Source: Gorillibacterium sp.
GTDB taxonomy: Bacteria; Bacillota; Bacilli; Paenibacillales; NBRC-103111
Direction of reading: 5' to 3'
Assembly (NCBI GenBank): GCA_023511325.1
Contig: JAIMBU010000295.1
Coordinates: 1 to 5,136 of the forward strand
Length of the DNA stretch: 5,136 bases
Numbering within the stretch: position 1 is the stretch's first letter; each line of letters starts with the position of its first letter. The notes under the pieces are model-generated. The model was not told where the DNA came from, made no database searches, and worked only from the letters and a program-made list of their open reading frames with translations. A program made the translations under genes and the position numbers. Positions 1 through 5,136 of the stretch are shown in pieces.

Positions 1-138
1 ATAGTCACCCTTGCCAAAGGATTTGGTTTGAATCACAGGATGTAAAGCCTTCATCTCGTCCGTAGTCAAGGTGTTAAAGATGGGTACCTTGGTTAAGCAG
101 GAAGCTTCGGCGGAATGATCACAATGATTGCAGCACAT
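1..138 (-). CDS. Crp/Fnr-family transcriptional regulator with N-terminal Cys/His cluster (partial, N-terminus only)
   Basis: Only the first 46 residues lie in the window; the gene runs off the left edge. The ATG at 138-136 is preceded by AAAGGAG with an 8-nt spacer. Residues 2-14 (CCNHCDHSAEASC) hold cysteines 2, 3, 6 and 14 and histidines 5 and 8. They are followed by LTKVPIFNTLTTDEMKAL, the usual opening of a Crp/Fnr effector domain in Bacillales. In this family an N-terminal cysteine cluster often binds an oxygen-labile iron-sulfur cluster, as in E. coli FNR, or acts as a thiol switch, as in FLP proteins. The spacing here (C-C-x2-C-x7-C) differs from E. coli FNR, so the cofactor is uncertain. 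The gene is divergent from ric and shares an FNR box with it 30 bp upstream of its own start. It may therefore regulate ric and itself. The DNA-binding domain is outside the window. Confidence 0.8.
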   Translation of the reverse strand, partial: MCCNHCDHSAEASCLTKVPIFNTLTTDEMKALHPVIQTKSFGKGDY

Positions 139-167
139 GGTTAGCACTCCTTTATTTTTTACAAGAA

Positions 168-181
168 TTGATTTAGATCAA
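168..181. promoter_or_regulatory. FNR-type operator, perfect palindrome
   Basis: TTGATTTAGATCAA matches the consensus FNR box TTGATNNNNATCAA at every specified base and is a perfect 5+5 inverted repeat. It lies in the divergent space between the partial Crp/Fnr gene and ric. Its centre (174.5) is 41.5 bp upstream of the ric start site inferred from the extended -10 at 201-209, the classic class II activation position. On the other side it lies 30 bp upstream of the regulator's ATG, so it could also block or control that gene. Confidence 0.85.
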
Positions 182-200
182 GGAAGCAAGTCTCTTAGTC

Positions 201-216
201 TGGCACAATAAGAGTA
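201..216 (+). promoter_or_regulatory. Putative ric promoter, extended -10
   Basis: TGGCACAAT at 201-209 reads as an extended -10: a TGn motif at 201-203, then CACAAT, which matches TATAAT at four of six positions. The inferred transcription start is near 216. No good -35 hexamer sits 17 bp upstream; that place is next to the FNR box. This is what an activator-dependent class II promoter should look like. The 5' leader would be about 73 nt. Confidence 0.55.
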
Positions 217-272
217 TGTTCAATGGATGAGGAGAGAGCAGAGAAGATGCCATTTACTTTCACAGCTATATA

Positions 273-280
273 AAAGGAGG
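273..280 (+). promoter_or_regulatory. Ribosome binding site deciding the ric start
   Basis: AAAGGAGG at 273-280 is followed by 8 nt and then ATG at 289. An in-frame TTG at 283 would be only 2 nt from this site, too close to be used. The ATG at 289 is therefore the start, and the protein is two residues shorter than the longest open frame. Confidence 0.85.
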
Positions 281-288
281 AATTGATC

Positions 289-1005
289 ATGCAAACACAA
301 TTTAATGGATCAGAACAAATCGGAACACTGGTTGTACATTTTCCGGGAGCAAGCAATGTGCTCAAAGCCTATAACATCGATTTCTGCTGCGGGGGCAACC
401 GTCTTTTATCTAGTGTGATCAGTCAGCAGAATTTGGATCAACAGGAAGTATTGCGGAAGCTGAATGAAGCCTATACGGAAGCACAAGCAAGACAGGTGAC
501 TGATAAAGATTGGCGTTATGCAACGTATCGTGAATTAATCGAGCATATCATTGCCAGCCATCACAACTATTTAAGGCAAGAAATGCCGGTGCTCAGTCAT
601 TTTCTAACCAAGGTTGTCCGTGTTCATGGAGCCCATCAGCCGGAGTTACTGCCTAAGGTTCAAACCCTTTTCCAAAAAATGCAGGCAGAGCTTACGGAAC
701 ACATGGTTGCAGAGGAAGAAGGACAATTCCCGACAATCCTCGCCTATGAAGCAGCTAATTCACAAGAAGAGCTCGACAAAGCGCTTTCGGCCATTCAAAG
801 CTTAGAGGATGATCACAGTGCTGTGGGTGATATTCTTAAGGAGCTTCGCTACATTACAGATGGCTATCAGCTTCCGGAATGGGCTTGCAGTACCTATACG
901 TTAACGTTCAAGAAGCTAGAGGAAATGGAAAGTGACTTATTCCAGCACATTCATCTAGAGAATAATATCCTCTTCCCACGCCTACAGCAAGTAGCTACGA
1001 AATAA
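289..1005 (+). CDS. ric: Iron-sulfur cluster repair di-iron protein (Ric/YtfE/ScdA)
   Basis: Cytoplasmic di-iron protein of 238 residues that protects and repairs iron-sulfur enzymes after nitric oxide or oxidative stress; the family length is about 220-240. Residues 5-60 form the ScdA_N (DUF542) domain with the hallmark YNIDFCCGG, giving the adjacent cysteines C33 and C34. Residues 80-235 form a hemerythrin-like four-helix bundle. By comparison with E. coli YtfE, all six iron ligands are present: H92, H138 and E142 (HMVAE), H176 (DDH), and H220 and E224 in HIHLENNILFPR. The gene stands alone: a terminator follows it, and a consensus FNR box and extended -10 precede it, so it is probably induced at low oxygen. 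Its closeness to nirK fits a role in coping with NO from nitrite reduction. Whether the family mainly donates iron or destroys NO is debated. Confidence 0.96.
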   Translation: MQTQFNGSEQIGTLVVHFPGASNVLKAYNIDFCCGGNRLLSSVISQQNLDQQEVLRKLNEAYTEAQARQVTDKDWRYATYRELIEHIIASHHNYLRQEMPVLSHFLTKVVRVHGAHQPELLPKVQTLFQKMQAELTEHMVAEEEGQFPTILAYEAANSQEELDKALSAIQSLEDDHSAVGDILKELRYITDGYQLPEWACSTYTLTFKKLEEMESDLFQHIHLENNILFPRLQQVATK

Positions 1006-1018
1006 GGCAACGGCTATT

Positions 1019-1062
1019 CCCCACTAGCTTATGATCTGGTGGGGTTATGTTATTGTTCTTTC
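1019..1062 (+). terminator. Rho-independent terminator after ric
   Basis: CCCCACTAG (1019-1027) pairs with CTGGTGGGG (1036-1044) to make a 9-bp stem with one G-U pair and an 8-nt loop. A broken T-rich tail follows (1045-1062). It starts 14 bp after the ric stop, so it probably ends a single-gene transcript. Confidence 0.75.
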
Positions 1063-1100
1063 ATCCAGAACAAATGACCAGTCCGCCCTGCATCTAACTT

Positions 1101-1109
1101 CATATAGTA
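1101..1109 (+). promoter_or_regulatory. Possible sporulation sigma (SigK/SigE-like) -10 element
   Basis: CATATAGTA fits the B. subtilis SigK -10 pattern CATANNNTA exactly and is close to the SigE -10. It lies 30 bp before the ATG of the tiny membrane protein, leaving room for a short leader and the AAAGGAG site at 1125-1131. I could not find a convincing -35 at the right distance, so this is tentative. Confidence 0.35.
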
Positions 1110-1139
1110 AAGAATCCTCTGTTGAAAGGAGTGTTTACT

Positions 1140-1235
1140 ATGGGAGAAATTGCAGAAATTGGTTATGCACGTAGTATTGGTTTTGTTTTGGTTTTGTTTA
1201 TTTTATTAGTTATTATTCTCCGCGGTATCTGGTAA
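1140..1235 (+). CDS. Tiny single-pass membrane protein, YjcZ-like
   Basis: This 31-residue reading frame begins with ATG, preceded by AAAGGAG (1125-1131) and an 8-nt spacer. It ends with TAA just before a strong terminator. Residues 1-12 are polar (MGEIAEIGYARS). Residues 13-28 form one hydrophobic helix with the core FVLVLFILLVII, and the protein ends RGIW. The core resembles the FALIVVLFILLIIIG-type helix of the YjcZ family of tiny Bacillales proteins (TIGR01732-like), several of which are linked to sporulation. The usual glycine/tyrosine-rich N-terminus of that family is mostly missing here, so membership is probable rather than certain. A SigK/SigE-like -10 lies just upstream. Its function is unknown, and nothing ties it to nitrogen-oxide metabolism beyond position. 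It was found by reading the strand directly, because it is short. Confidence 0.75.
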   Translation: MGEIAEIGYARSIGFVLVLFILLVIILRGIW

Positions 1236-1245
1236 TGTAATGTCA

Positions 1246-1280
1246 AACCCCGTTAGCTTAGGCTAGCGGGGTTGTTTTTT
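1246..1280 (+). terminator. Strong Rho-independent terminator
   Basis: AACCCCGTTAGC (1246-1257) and GCTAGCGGGGTT (1262-1273) form a 12-bp stem with one G-T pair and a TTAG tetraloop. TTGTTTTTT (1272-1280) follows. It ends the tiny membrane protein transcript. It also lies downstream of nirK, which converges from the other strand, but on that strand its tail is poor in T, so two-way function is uncertain. No other clear terminator was seen for nirK in 1281-1379. Confidence 0.9.
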
Positions 1281-1379
1281 ATGGAAATAGACGGTCAAAT
1301 GACCATATATCGTTAAGCTGTGGTTACCCCTGCTAGAATGCTTCACTTGTTCATTCACTTGGTTCACCTAGGACATTTG

Positions 1380-2375
1380 TCAATGGCCCATGGTAGCTTC
1401 GCCGTTATCCAGTCCATCCGAGGTCACGCGGAGAATCCCAACTGCACCTTTGGTGGCATGATTAAACTGGTGCGTAACGATTGGATAGTCGCCTTCCTCG
1501 GCTACGGTCAATTCAACGACGGCTCCACCACTTGCCGGGAGCAATACTGTTTGGATTCCATACAGTGTATTCTTCGGATTGCCATCAATATAGACCCGAT
1601 CAAACAACGTCCCTACTACGTGGAATGAAGAGACTTCATTCGGACCAACATTATTGACATATAAACGAACCTTGTCCCCAACCTTAGCAAGCAGTGGGTG
1701 GTCTTTCAGGGTGTAATCATTGCCGTTAAACACAACGTATTCCGGCTCCTCATTCATAAAAGCGTCCATATCATTCTCCGCATACCATTCACTTTGGACA
1801 ATGGTGTATTCCCGATCGATTTCCGCATCCGTGGGATAACCGTTTTTAGGCTCAACGATGATCATCCCATACATGCCGTTGGCGATATGAGCAAGAACAG
1901 GTGCAGAGCCGCAATGATACATGAATACGCCGGGGTTATCCGCGGGATATTCAAAGGTTCCTTCTTCTAGCGGCATAATATCAACAAACTTCTTGCTAGG
2001 AGCAGCATGGACCGCATGGAAATCCATCGAGTGGGCAAGATTAGGGTCCATATTCTTCAGGGTAAAATGAATGATATCGCCTTCCTTGACGTGAAGAACA
2101 GGTCCGGGAACGGTTCCGTTAAAGGTCCAAGCATTGTACATAATTCCTTCAGAGATCTCCACATCGGTTACCTGGGCAGTCATCTCAATCGAGACGACAT
2201 TGCCCTCGCGCTTGATGATCGGCTGAATCGGAGCTTGATTAATTTTTTCTATGATCGGTGTTTCTTCCTCCGTGGGAACAGCCTCCAATTTAGCAACTGG
2301 ATTAACATAAAAACCCGCGGTAATCGCAAGAAAACCGATCAATACAATCATATAGGTTTTCCATTTCGATATCAT
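1380..2375 (-). CDS. nirK: Copper-containing nitrite reductase (NirK), membrane-anchored or secreted
   Basis: Reduces nitrite to nitric oxide outside the cytoplasmic membrane, the first gas-forming step of denitrification. It has 331 residues with two cupredoxin domains (about 60-180 and 190-318). Expected ligands are present: type 1 copper H115, C155, H163 and M168; type 2 copper H120, H154 and probably H302. The catalytic pair is D118 (HSMDFH) and H252 (SFHVVG). The FMYHCGSAPVLAHIANGM segment is typical of Bacillales and other short NirK forms. Residues 7-24 are hydrophobic with no lipobox cysteine, so they act as a signal anchor or Sec signal peptide. The ATG at 2375 has GGAGG with a 7-nt spacer. 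The gene lies 69 bp downstream of a Crp/Fnr gene on the same strand with no clear terminator between, so co-transcription is likely. A related multicopper oxidase is the alternative, but the D/H catalytic pair favours NirK. Confidence 0.93.
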   Translation of the reverse strand: MISKWKTYMIVLIGFLAITAGFYVNPVAKLEAVPTEEETPIIEKINQAPIQPIIKREGNVVSIEMTAQVTDVEISEGIMYNAWTFNGTVPGPVLHVKEGDIIHFTLKNMDPNLAHSMDFHAVHAAPSKKFVDIMPLEEGTFEYPADNPGVFMYHCGSAPVLAHIANGMYGMIIVEPKNGYPTDAEIDREYTIVQSEWYAENDMDAFMNEEPEYVVFNGNDYTLKDHPLLAKVGDKVRLYVNNVGPNEVSSFHVVGTLFDRVYIDGNPKNTLYGIQTVLLPASGGAVVELTVAEEGDYPIVTHQFNHATKGAVGILRVTSDGLDNGEATMGH

Positions 2376-2403
2376 CAGGGGCCCTCCATTTCGGCGATCG
2401 AGC

Positions 2404-2415
2404 TTTAGGCCTAAA
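2404..2415. promoter_or_regulatory. 12-bp perfect palindrome between the Crp/Fnr gene and nirK
   Basis: TTTAGGCCTAAA is a perfect palindrome 28 bp upstream of the nirK ATG. It has no U-run, so it is not a normal terminator. On the minus strand GGCC-GTTTA-GGCC could also fold as a small hairpin. It could be an operator or an RNA-processing hairpin; its role is unknown. Confidence 0.3.
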
Positions 2416-2444
2416 CGGCCAACCCCAGAGTATCGAGCAGGCGT

Positions 2445-3149
2445 TTATCCTTGTTTATGGGACCAGCTTTTTAAGGCTTCATAATTTGAAATAATGAAAC
2501 CGCTGCGCACGGTTTCCAGAAGCTCTTCTTTACGTAGCAGCGTAATAATCCGATTGATCGTTTCGCGAGTTGTTCCAATCGCGCTGGCAAACTCCTGATT
2601 AGTCATGGGCAGATCAATGCGGACCTGATTGTCTTTGATGATTCCATAACTTTCTGCCAGTTTAAGCAGAAAGGAGACTGCACGGTCATAAACATCCTGT
2701 CCGGTAATATTCTGCAGCATTTCTTGTAATTCCTTGATTTTATCACTCATCACACGCATGACCTTGATAGCGATAACCGGCATCTCCATGATCAAAAGCT
2801 CAAAGGAACGAATAGGAATCGCCAGAATCCGCGAATCAATGGTTACTTCTGCTGTGGCCGGATACGGGTCTTGATTAAAGAAGCCTGTGTGCGGGAACAT
2901 ATCTCCGGCTTTCAGGAATGAGATGATCTGCTCATTGCCATTCTCATCCGTTTTGAATGCTTTAACTAACCCTTTTTGAATGAAAAAAATACTTTCTTTA
3001 TCTGTACCTTCAGTGAAAATAACGGCCTTCTTCCGATAGGAGCGCGGGATGGCAATGCTCTGAATGCGTTCCAGCTCTTCATGGGTCAAATCACGAAACA
3101 ATGGAACCAGCCGTAGCATATCCGTTTGTTTATTTACGATGTCACTCAT
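2445..3149 (-). CDS. Crp/Fnr-family transcriptional regulator without cysteines (DNR/FLP-like)
   Basis: Cytoplasmic DNA-binding regulator of 234 residues, the usual length for the family. Residues 12-120 form the cyclic-nucleotide-like sensor barrel (LVPLFRDLTHEEL, then GDMFPHTGFF near 82-91). Residues 123-150 are the dimerisation helix and 153-225 the winged helix-turn-helix. The recognition helix (TTRETINRIITLLR, 193-206) keeps the E and R (E196, R200) that FNR uses to read TTGAT half-sites, with N199 in place of FNR's serine. The protein has no cysteine at all, so it cannot sense through its own iron-sulfur ligands; haem/NO, a small molecule or redox partners are possible. It lies directly upstream of nirK in the same direction and probably controls it. 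The ATG has GGAGG 5 nt upstream and a sigma-A promoter near 3185-3215. Confidence 0.9.
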   Translation of the reverse strand: MSDIVNKQTDMLRLVPLFRDLTHEELERIQSIAIPRSYRKKAVIFTEGTDKESIFFIQKGLVKAFKTDENGNEQIISFLKAGDMFPHTGFFNQDPYPATAEVTIDSRILAIPIRSFELLIMEMPVIAIKVMRVMSDKIKELQEMLQNITGQDVYDRAVSFLLKLAESYGIIKDNQVRIDLPMTNQEFASAIGTTRETINRIITLLRKEELLETVRSGFIISNYEALKSWSHKQG

Positions 3150-3184
3150 TATGGCCTCCGCTATGCTTTTTTGATCATGGCTTC

Positions 3185-3215
3185 ATTTTACTACATAATC
3201 AAATACGCATGTCAA
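3185..3215 (-). promoter_or_regulatory. Putative sigma-A promoter of the second Crp/Fnr gene
   Basis: On the minus strand, TTGACA (3215-3210) is a perfect -35. TAAAAT (3190-3185) matches five of six bases of the -10, but the spacer is 19 bp, longer than ideal; TAGTAA at a 16-bp spacing is the weaker alternative. The start site would be near 3178, about 29 nt before the ATG. No FNR box was found here, so expression may be constitutive. Confidence 0.5.
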
Positions 3216-3240
3216 AAGGAAGCTGAGAAGTGTACATCAT

Positions 3241-3272
3241 AGGACGCCGAAAGGTACTTATCCTTCCTACAT
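3241..3272. repeat. Short dispersed repeat, copy A
   Basis: AGGACGCCGAAAGG, five varied bases, then ATCCTT and a CTACAT tail. It matches copy B at 3718-3746 in the same orientation. On the minus strand AGGA and TCCT can pair around a CCTTTCGG core. It lies 26 bp upstream of the -35 of the Crp/Fnr promoter. Confidence 0.55.
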
Positions 3273-3436
3273 CCATCAGAAATTATAAGTTAGGCAGTAG
3301 CATTGCATTAAGCATCACATGAGATTACAGGTATGAAAGCACGAGGTGGAAATATCTGGTATGAATTAAATTGTAGAGTGCTAAAGGGTGGAGAATTGAT
3401 CCTTTTACGAATCGAAGTTACGTTAACCTAAACGTA

Positions 3437-3620
3437 TTGGACTGAGGAGACCTTATTCTCCAGATTTCATCGGGGTTCTCCACACGTTCGGACTCAGATG
3501 CAGCTATTTGCTCAAATCTACTGTACCTATGCGCAATCAAAGGATAATAAGAGCTATACGGTCCGAAAGCTCGAATTGACGAGCTAAAAAACAAAAATAG
3601 CTGCAATACAGTCCGCAAGG
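3437..3620. repeat. Hairpin-rich intergenic repeat-like element
   Basis: Two 20-nt arms, GGACTCAGATGCAGCTATTT (3490-3509) and the reverse complement at 3595-3614, match at 16 of 20 positions and enclose about 85 bp. Inside is a perfect AGCTCG-AATTGA-CGAGCT hairpin (3568-3585) followed by an A-rich run. GTCCG or its complement CGGAC recurs at least three times. A small GGAGA/TCTCC hairpin lies near 3446-3461, and a TACGTT/AACGTA inverted repeat (3419-3436) lies just outside the left edge. The sequence reminds me of multicopy intergenic elements in Paenibacillus genomes, but I could not search. It could be a palindromic repeat, a MITE-like remnant or a structured RNA. Boundaries are approximate. 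Confidence 0.5.
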
Positions 3621-3717
3621 TTCAAAAGGTAGTAGAGGTGTTTGCAGTTCCGAAAGTCGCTGGCAAATCGAGACTTTCTTTGAGTATGATTCCGTTTCGG
3701 TAAATGCATAGGGTCAA

Positions 3718-3746
3718 AGGACGCCGAAGGCATTCATCCTTACATA
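3718..3746. repeat. Short dispersed repeat, copy B, overlapping the DUF59 stop
   Basis: AGGACGCCGAAGG, five bases, then ATCCTT; a one-base deletion and a varied centre separate it from copy A. Read on the minus strand after the DUF59 gene, AAGGA pairs with TCCTT and an inner GCC-TTC-GGC can form. It may serve as a weak terminator for the DUF59 operon, although only a short T run follows. Its ATCCTT end overlaps the DUF59 stop codon. Confidence 0.5.
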
Positions 3747-4030
3747 TACCCTAAAGACTCTTTGGCTTCGTCTGACATCAGGCTTGGCGACCAGGCAGGC
3801 TCCCAGACCACATCAACTTGACAAGAATCAACCTCGGGTAAGGCTTCAAGTGCTCTTTTTACCCCACCTACAATGGTGTCGTGCATCGGGCAGCCTGGTG
3901 TGGTTAATGTCATGATCACACTTACCTTGCCTTCCTCGAACTGGAGATCATAGACAAGCCCAAGATCGACAATATTGACGCCGAGTTCAGGGTCATATAC
4001 TTCTTTTAGACAATTCCAGATTTCATCCAT
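3740..4030 (-). CDS. DUF59/MIP18-family metal-sulfur cluster assembly protein
   Basis: Small cytoplasmic protein of 96 residues. It covers the whole DUF59 (MIP18-like) domain: DPELGVNIVDLGLVYDL (13-29), a central beta strand with MTLTTPGCPM (40-49), then VVWEPAWSP and MSDEAKESLGY at the C-terminus. C47 in TPGCP is the conserved cysteine seen in SufT- and PaaD-like relatives. The family helps mature or transfer iron-sulfur clusters to client enzymes. Its exact client here is unknown; PaaD itself is ruled out by context, with no phenylacetate genes in view. The ATG has AGGAGGT with a 6-nt spacer and follows the oxidase-like gene by 24 bp, so they form an operon. The association with an NO-related locus suggests cluster repair or maturation under NO stress. 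That is inference. Confidence 0.88.
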   Translation of the reverse strand: MDEIWNCLKEVYDPELGVNIVDLGLVYDLQFEEGKVSVIMTLTTPGCPMHDTIVGGVKRALEALPEVDSCQVDVVWEPAWSPSLMSDEAKESLGYM

Positions 4031-4054
4031 GTCATTACCTCCTATGGTTTAACT

Positions 4055-5136
4055 TTATTTAGCAAATACATAAGCAATGGTGCCGATATAGTATAGAGAG
4101 CTGAGGGAAAGCACGCTTCCGCCCACGCAGGTGATCAAAGGTTGATTCCAGCCTAGACCCATTAAGAGAACAAACAAGGAGGAGACGATGACGGAGAGGC
4201 AGATGTTAACGACCCGGTCGTTGATTAGCTCGGCCATGGTTGGTATTTTTCTTTTGCCAATGAGCGGACCATATTTCTGTGTCCACCAGAGGAAAGGAAC
4301 GATCTTGGATAAGTAAGAGAGGAGAGTCAGTCCAATAAATCCCCAGAGATAAATCCAACCTAGAATAACGAACATGCGTGACTCCGCCATGATCTCAGGA
4401 AAGAAAGGGTACAGTACCAGAACGAGGATTGCAATGAGGGTTATTCCTCTGGTCAGATTCTGTGTCCATCGCATGCCTGCACCAGGATCGGGCTTGTGGC
4501 GATGCTGGTATATCTCGGTGAGATGCAGGGAGTAAGTTATAAGAGCCAACACAATGAACAGCAACGCGGACCATTTGACCCAGCCGGGAGCATGAAACAG
4601 GAAGGAGGATGCGCCAACCAGAACGCCCGCATTCCATAATGCGATAACGATCTTCTGCTTGGTTTCCGGGTGACCGTGTGACAAGTAAAACATCGGTAGC
4701 ATCTTATAGCTGAAGCCTGTGATCAGGAGTCCAAACCAGCCAGCCGTGCCGAACCAGAGATGGGCGCCAAATAGCTGATCGTGAAAGCTGCCCCATTGAT
4801 CAAAATAGAAATTTAAGCCCATTAGCATGCCAGACAGACCAGCGAGTACGAGGTAGCTGACCGCACAGGCTACACTAATGGTTACCGTATTCCATTTTCC
4901 TGCGCGATAAAGGGTCATGCCAAGATTAAAAGCAAATAATAGAATGCCCATAAAGGCGATGGTGGCAAACGCCGCAAGGAGTGGAAGCAACATCGTTTGA
5001 AAGCCGACTAGCATTCCTGCCGTGCCGACAGCGAAAAACCCGTAGTGAACAAAGCCAAGCTTTTTACTGTAGAGGCTATGATTCTGCAGGACAACAGGAA
5101 GGAGCTGGTAGATGGCGCCCATGGCGATCATCGTTG
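4055..5136 (-). CDS. Polytopic membrane protein distantly like heme-copper oxidase subunit I (partial)
   Basis: The frame stays open to the right edge, so the N-terminus is outside the window; residue numbers here count from the Met at 5131, which is probably internal. About 358 residues are visible, with some ten hydrophobic helices. MGAIYQLLPVVL (4-15) and GAHLWFGTAGWFG...ITGFSYKMLPMF (122-148) are conserved-looking blocks reminiscent of cytochrome oxidase or NO reductase subunit I relatives. H29, H124 and H180 lie in or beside helices, but I do not see the full set of six haem- and copper-binding histidines of an active oxidase or NorB. It may be a haem-binding or NO-related membrane protein; the function is unknown. 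It is transcribed with the DUF59 gene 24 bp downstream. It is not NnrS by the motifs I can see. Confidence 0.65.
   Translation of the reverse strand, partial: TMIAMGAIYQLLPVVLQNHSLYSKKLGFVHYGFFAVGTAGMLVGFQTMLLPLLAAFATIAFMGILLFAFNLGMTLYRAGKWNTVTISVACAVSYLVLAGLSGMLMGLNFYFDQWGSFHDQLFGAHLWFGTAGWFGLLITGFSYKMLPMFYLSHGHPETKQKIVIALWNAGVLVGASSFLFHAPGWVKWSALLFIVLALITYSLHLTEIYQHRHKPDPGAGMRWTQNLTRGITLIAILVLVLYPFFPEIMAESRMFVILGWIYLWGFIGLTLLSYLSKIVPFLWWTQKYGPLIGKRKIPTMAELINDRVVNICLSVIVSSLFVLLMGLGWNQPLITCVGGSVLSLSSLYYIGTIAYVFAK

Larger units (their letters stand above)
3150..3739. other. 590-bp gene-poor region
   Basis: No convincing protein gene is present. It holds the Crp/Fnr promoter near 3185-3215, two copies of a short GGACGCCGAA-containing repeat at its two ends (3241-3272 and 3718-3746), a hairpin-rich repeat-like block (about 3437-3620), and a GAAAGTC/GACTTTC inverted repeat (3652-3658 and 3672-3678). 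The stretch 3275-3430 holds only a 32-codon frame (3333-3431) without a good ribosome binding site, and I see nothing clear there. The 66-codon frame on the minus strand (3418-3618) begins with TTG, lacks a ribosome site, and follows the repeat. Confidence 0.6.

Noticed and set aside
262..275. TATATAA as a ric -10
   Set aside because: It abuts the ribosome binding site, leaving no room for a transcription start and leader.
283..288. TTG start for ric two codons upstream of the ATG
   Set aside because: It is only 2 nt from the AAAGGAGG site; the ATG at 289 has ideal spacing.
1293..1304. GGTCA-AA-TGACC inverted repeat as a nirK terminator
   Set aside because: The stem is only 5 bp with a 2-nt loop and no T run on the minus strand.
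1334..1370. TTCACTTG direct repeats downstream of nirK
   Set aside because: Only two short copies 12 bp apart; no sign of function or of a terminator.
3333..3431. 32-codon plus-strand frame beginning ATGAAAGCACGA
   Set aside because: No good Shine-Dalgarno site, no recognisable domain, and no promoter or terminator linked to it.
3418..3618. 66-codon minus-strand reading frame
   Set aside because: TTG start, no ribosome site, and it runs through the hairpin-rich repeat; no protein family recognised.
3720..3750. Glycine riboswitch suggested by GACGCCGAAGG
   Set aside because: Only this short string resembles the aptamer; the rest of the conserved glycine-binding core is missing and no glycine gene follows.

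Overview
The window looks like part of a low-oxygen nitrogen-oxide locus from a Gram-positive, spore-forming Bacillales bacterium. A Paenibacillus-like or related Paenibacillaceae member is my best guess. The reasons are strong GGAGG-type ribosome binding sites, a Bacillales-style copper nitrite reductase, a tiny YjcZ-like membrane protein with a sporulation-type -10 element, and an intergenic repeat that resembles ones I associate with Paenibacillus. The assignment is inference.

Layout: at the left edge (1-138, minus) is the start of a Crp/Fnr regulator with an N-terminal cysteine/histidine cluster. It is divergent from ric (289-1005, plus), a di-iron iron-sulfur repair protein of the YtfE/ScdA family. 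The space between them holds a perfect FNR palindrome, centred 41.5 bp upstream of the start site inferred from an extended -10. Two hairpin terminators (about 1019-1062 and 1246-1280) flank a 31-residue membrane protein gene (1140-1235).

On the minus strand, reading right to left, are a truncated polytopic membrane protein distantly like heme-copper oxidase subunit I (4055-5136) and a DUF59/MIP18-type protein (3740-4030), which form a tight operon. Then come a roughly 590-bp non-coding stretch with repeats and a promoter, a second Crp/Fnr regulator with no cysteine (2445-3149), and a copper nitrite reductase, nirK (1380-2375). The last two are 69 bp apart and are probably co-transcribed.

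How the parts fit: NirK would reduce nitrite to nitric oxide outside the membrane. Ric, and perhaps the DUF59 protein, would repair or rebuild iron-sulfur centres damaged by NO. The two regulators probably divide the sensing of oxygen and NO or redox state. The oxidase-like membrane protein is the least understood member. No NO reductase is visible, although the window is cut at both ends.
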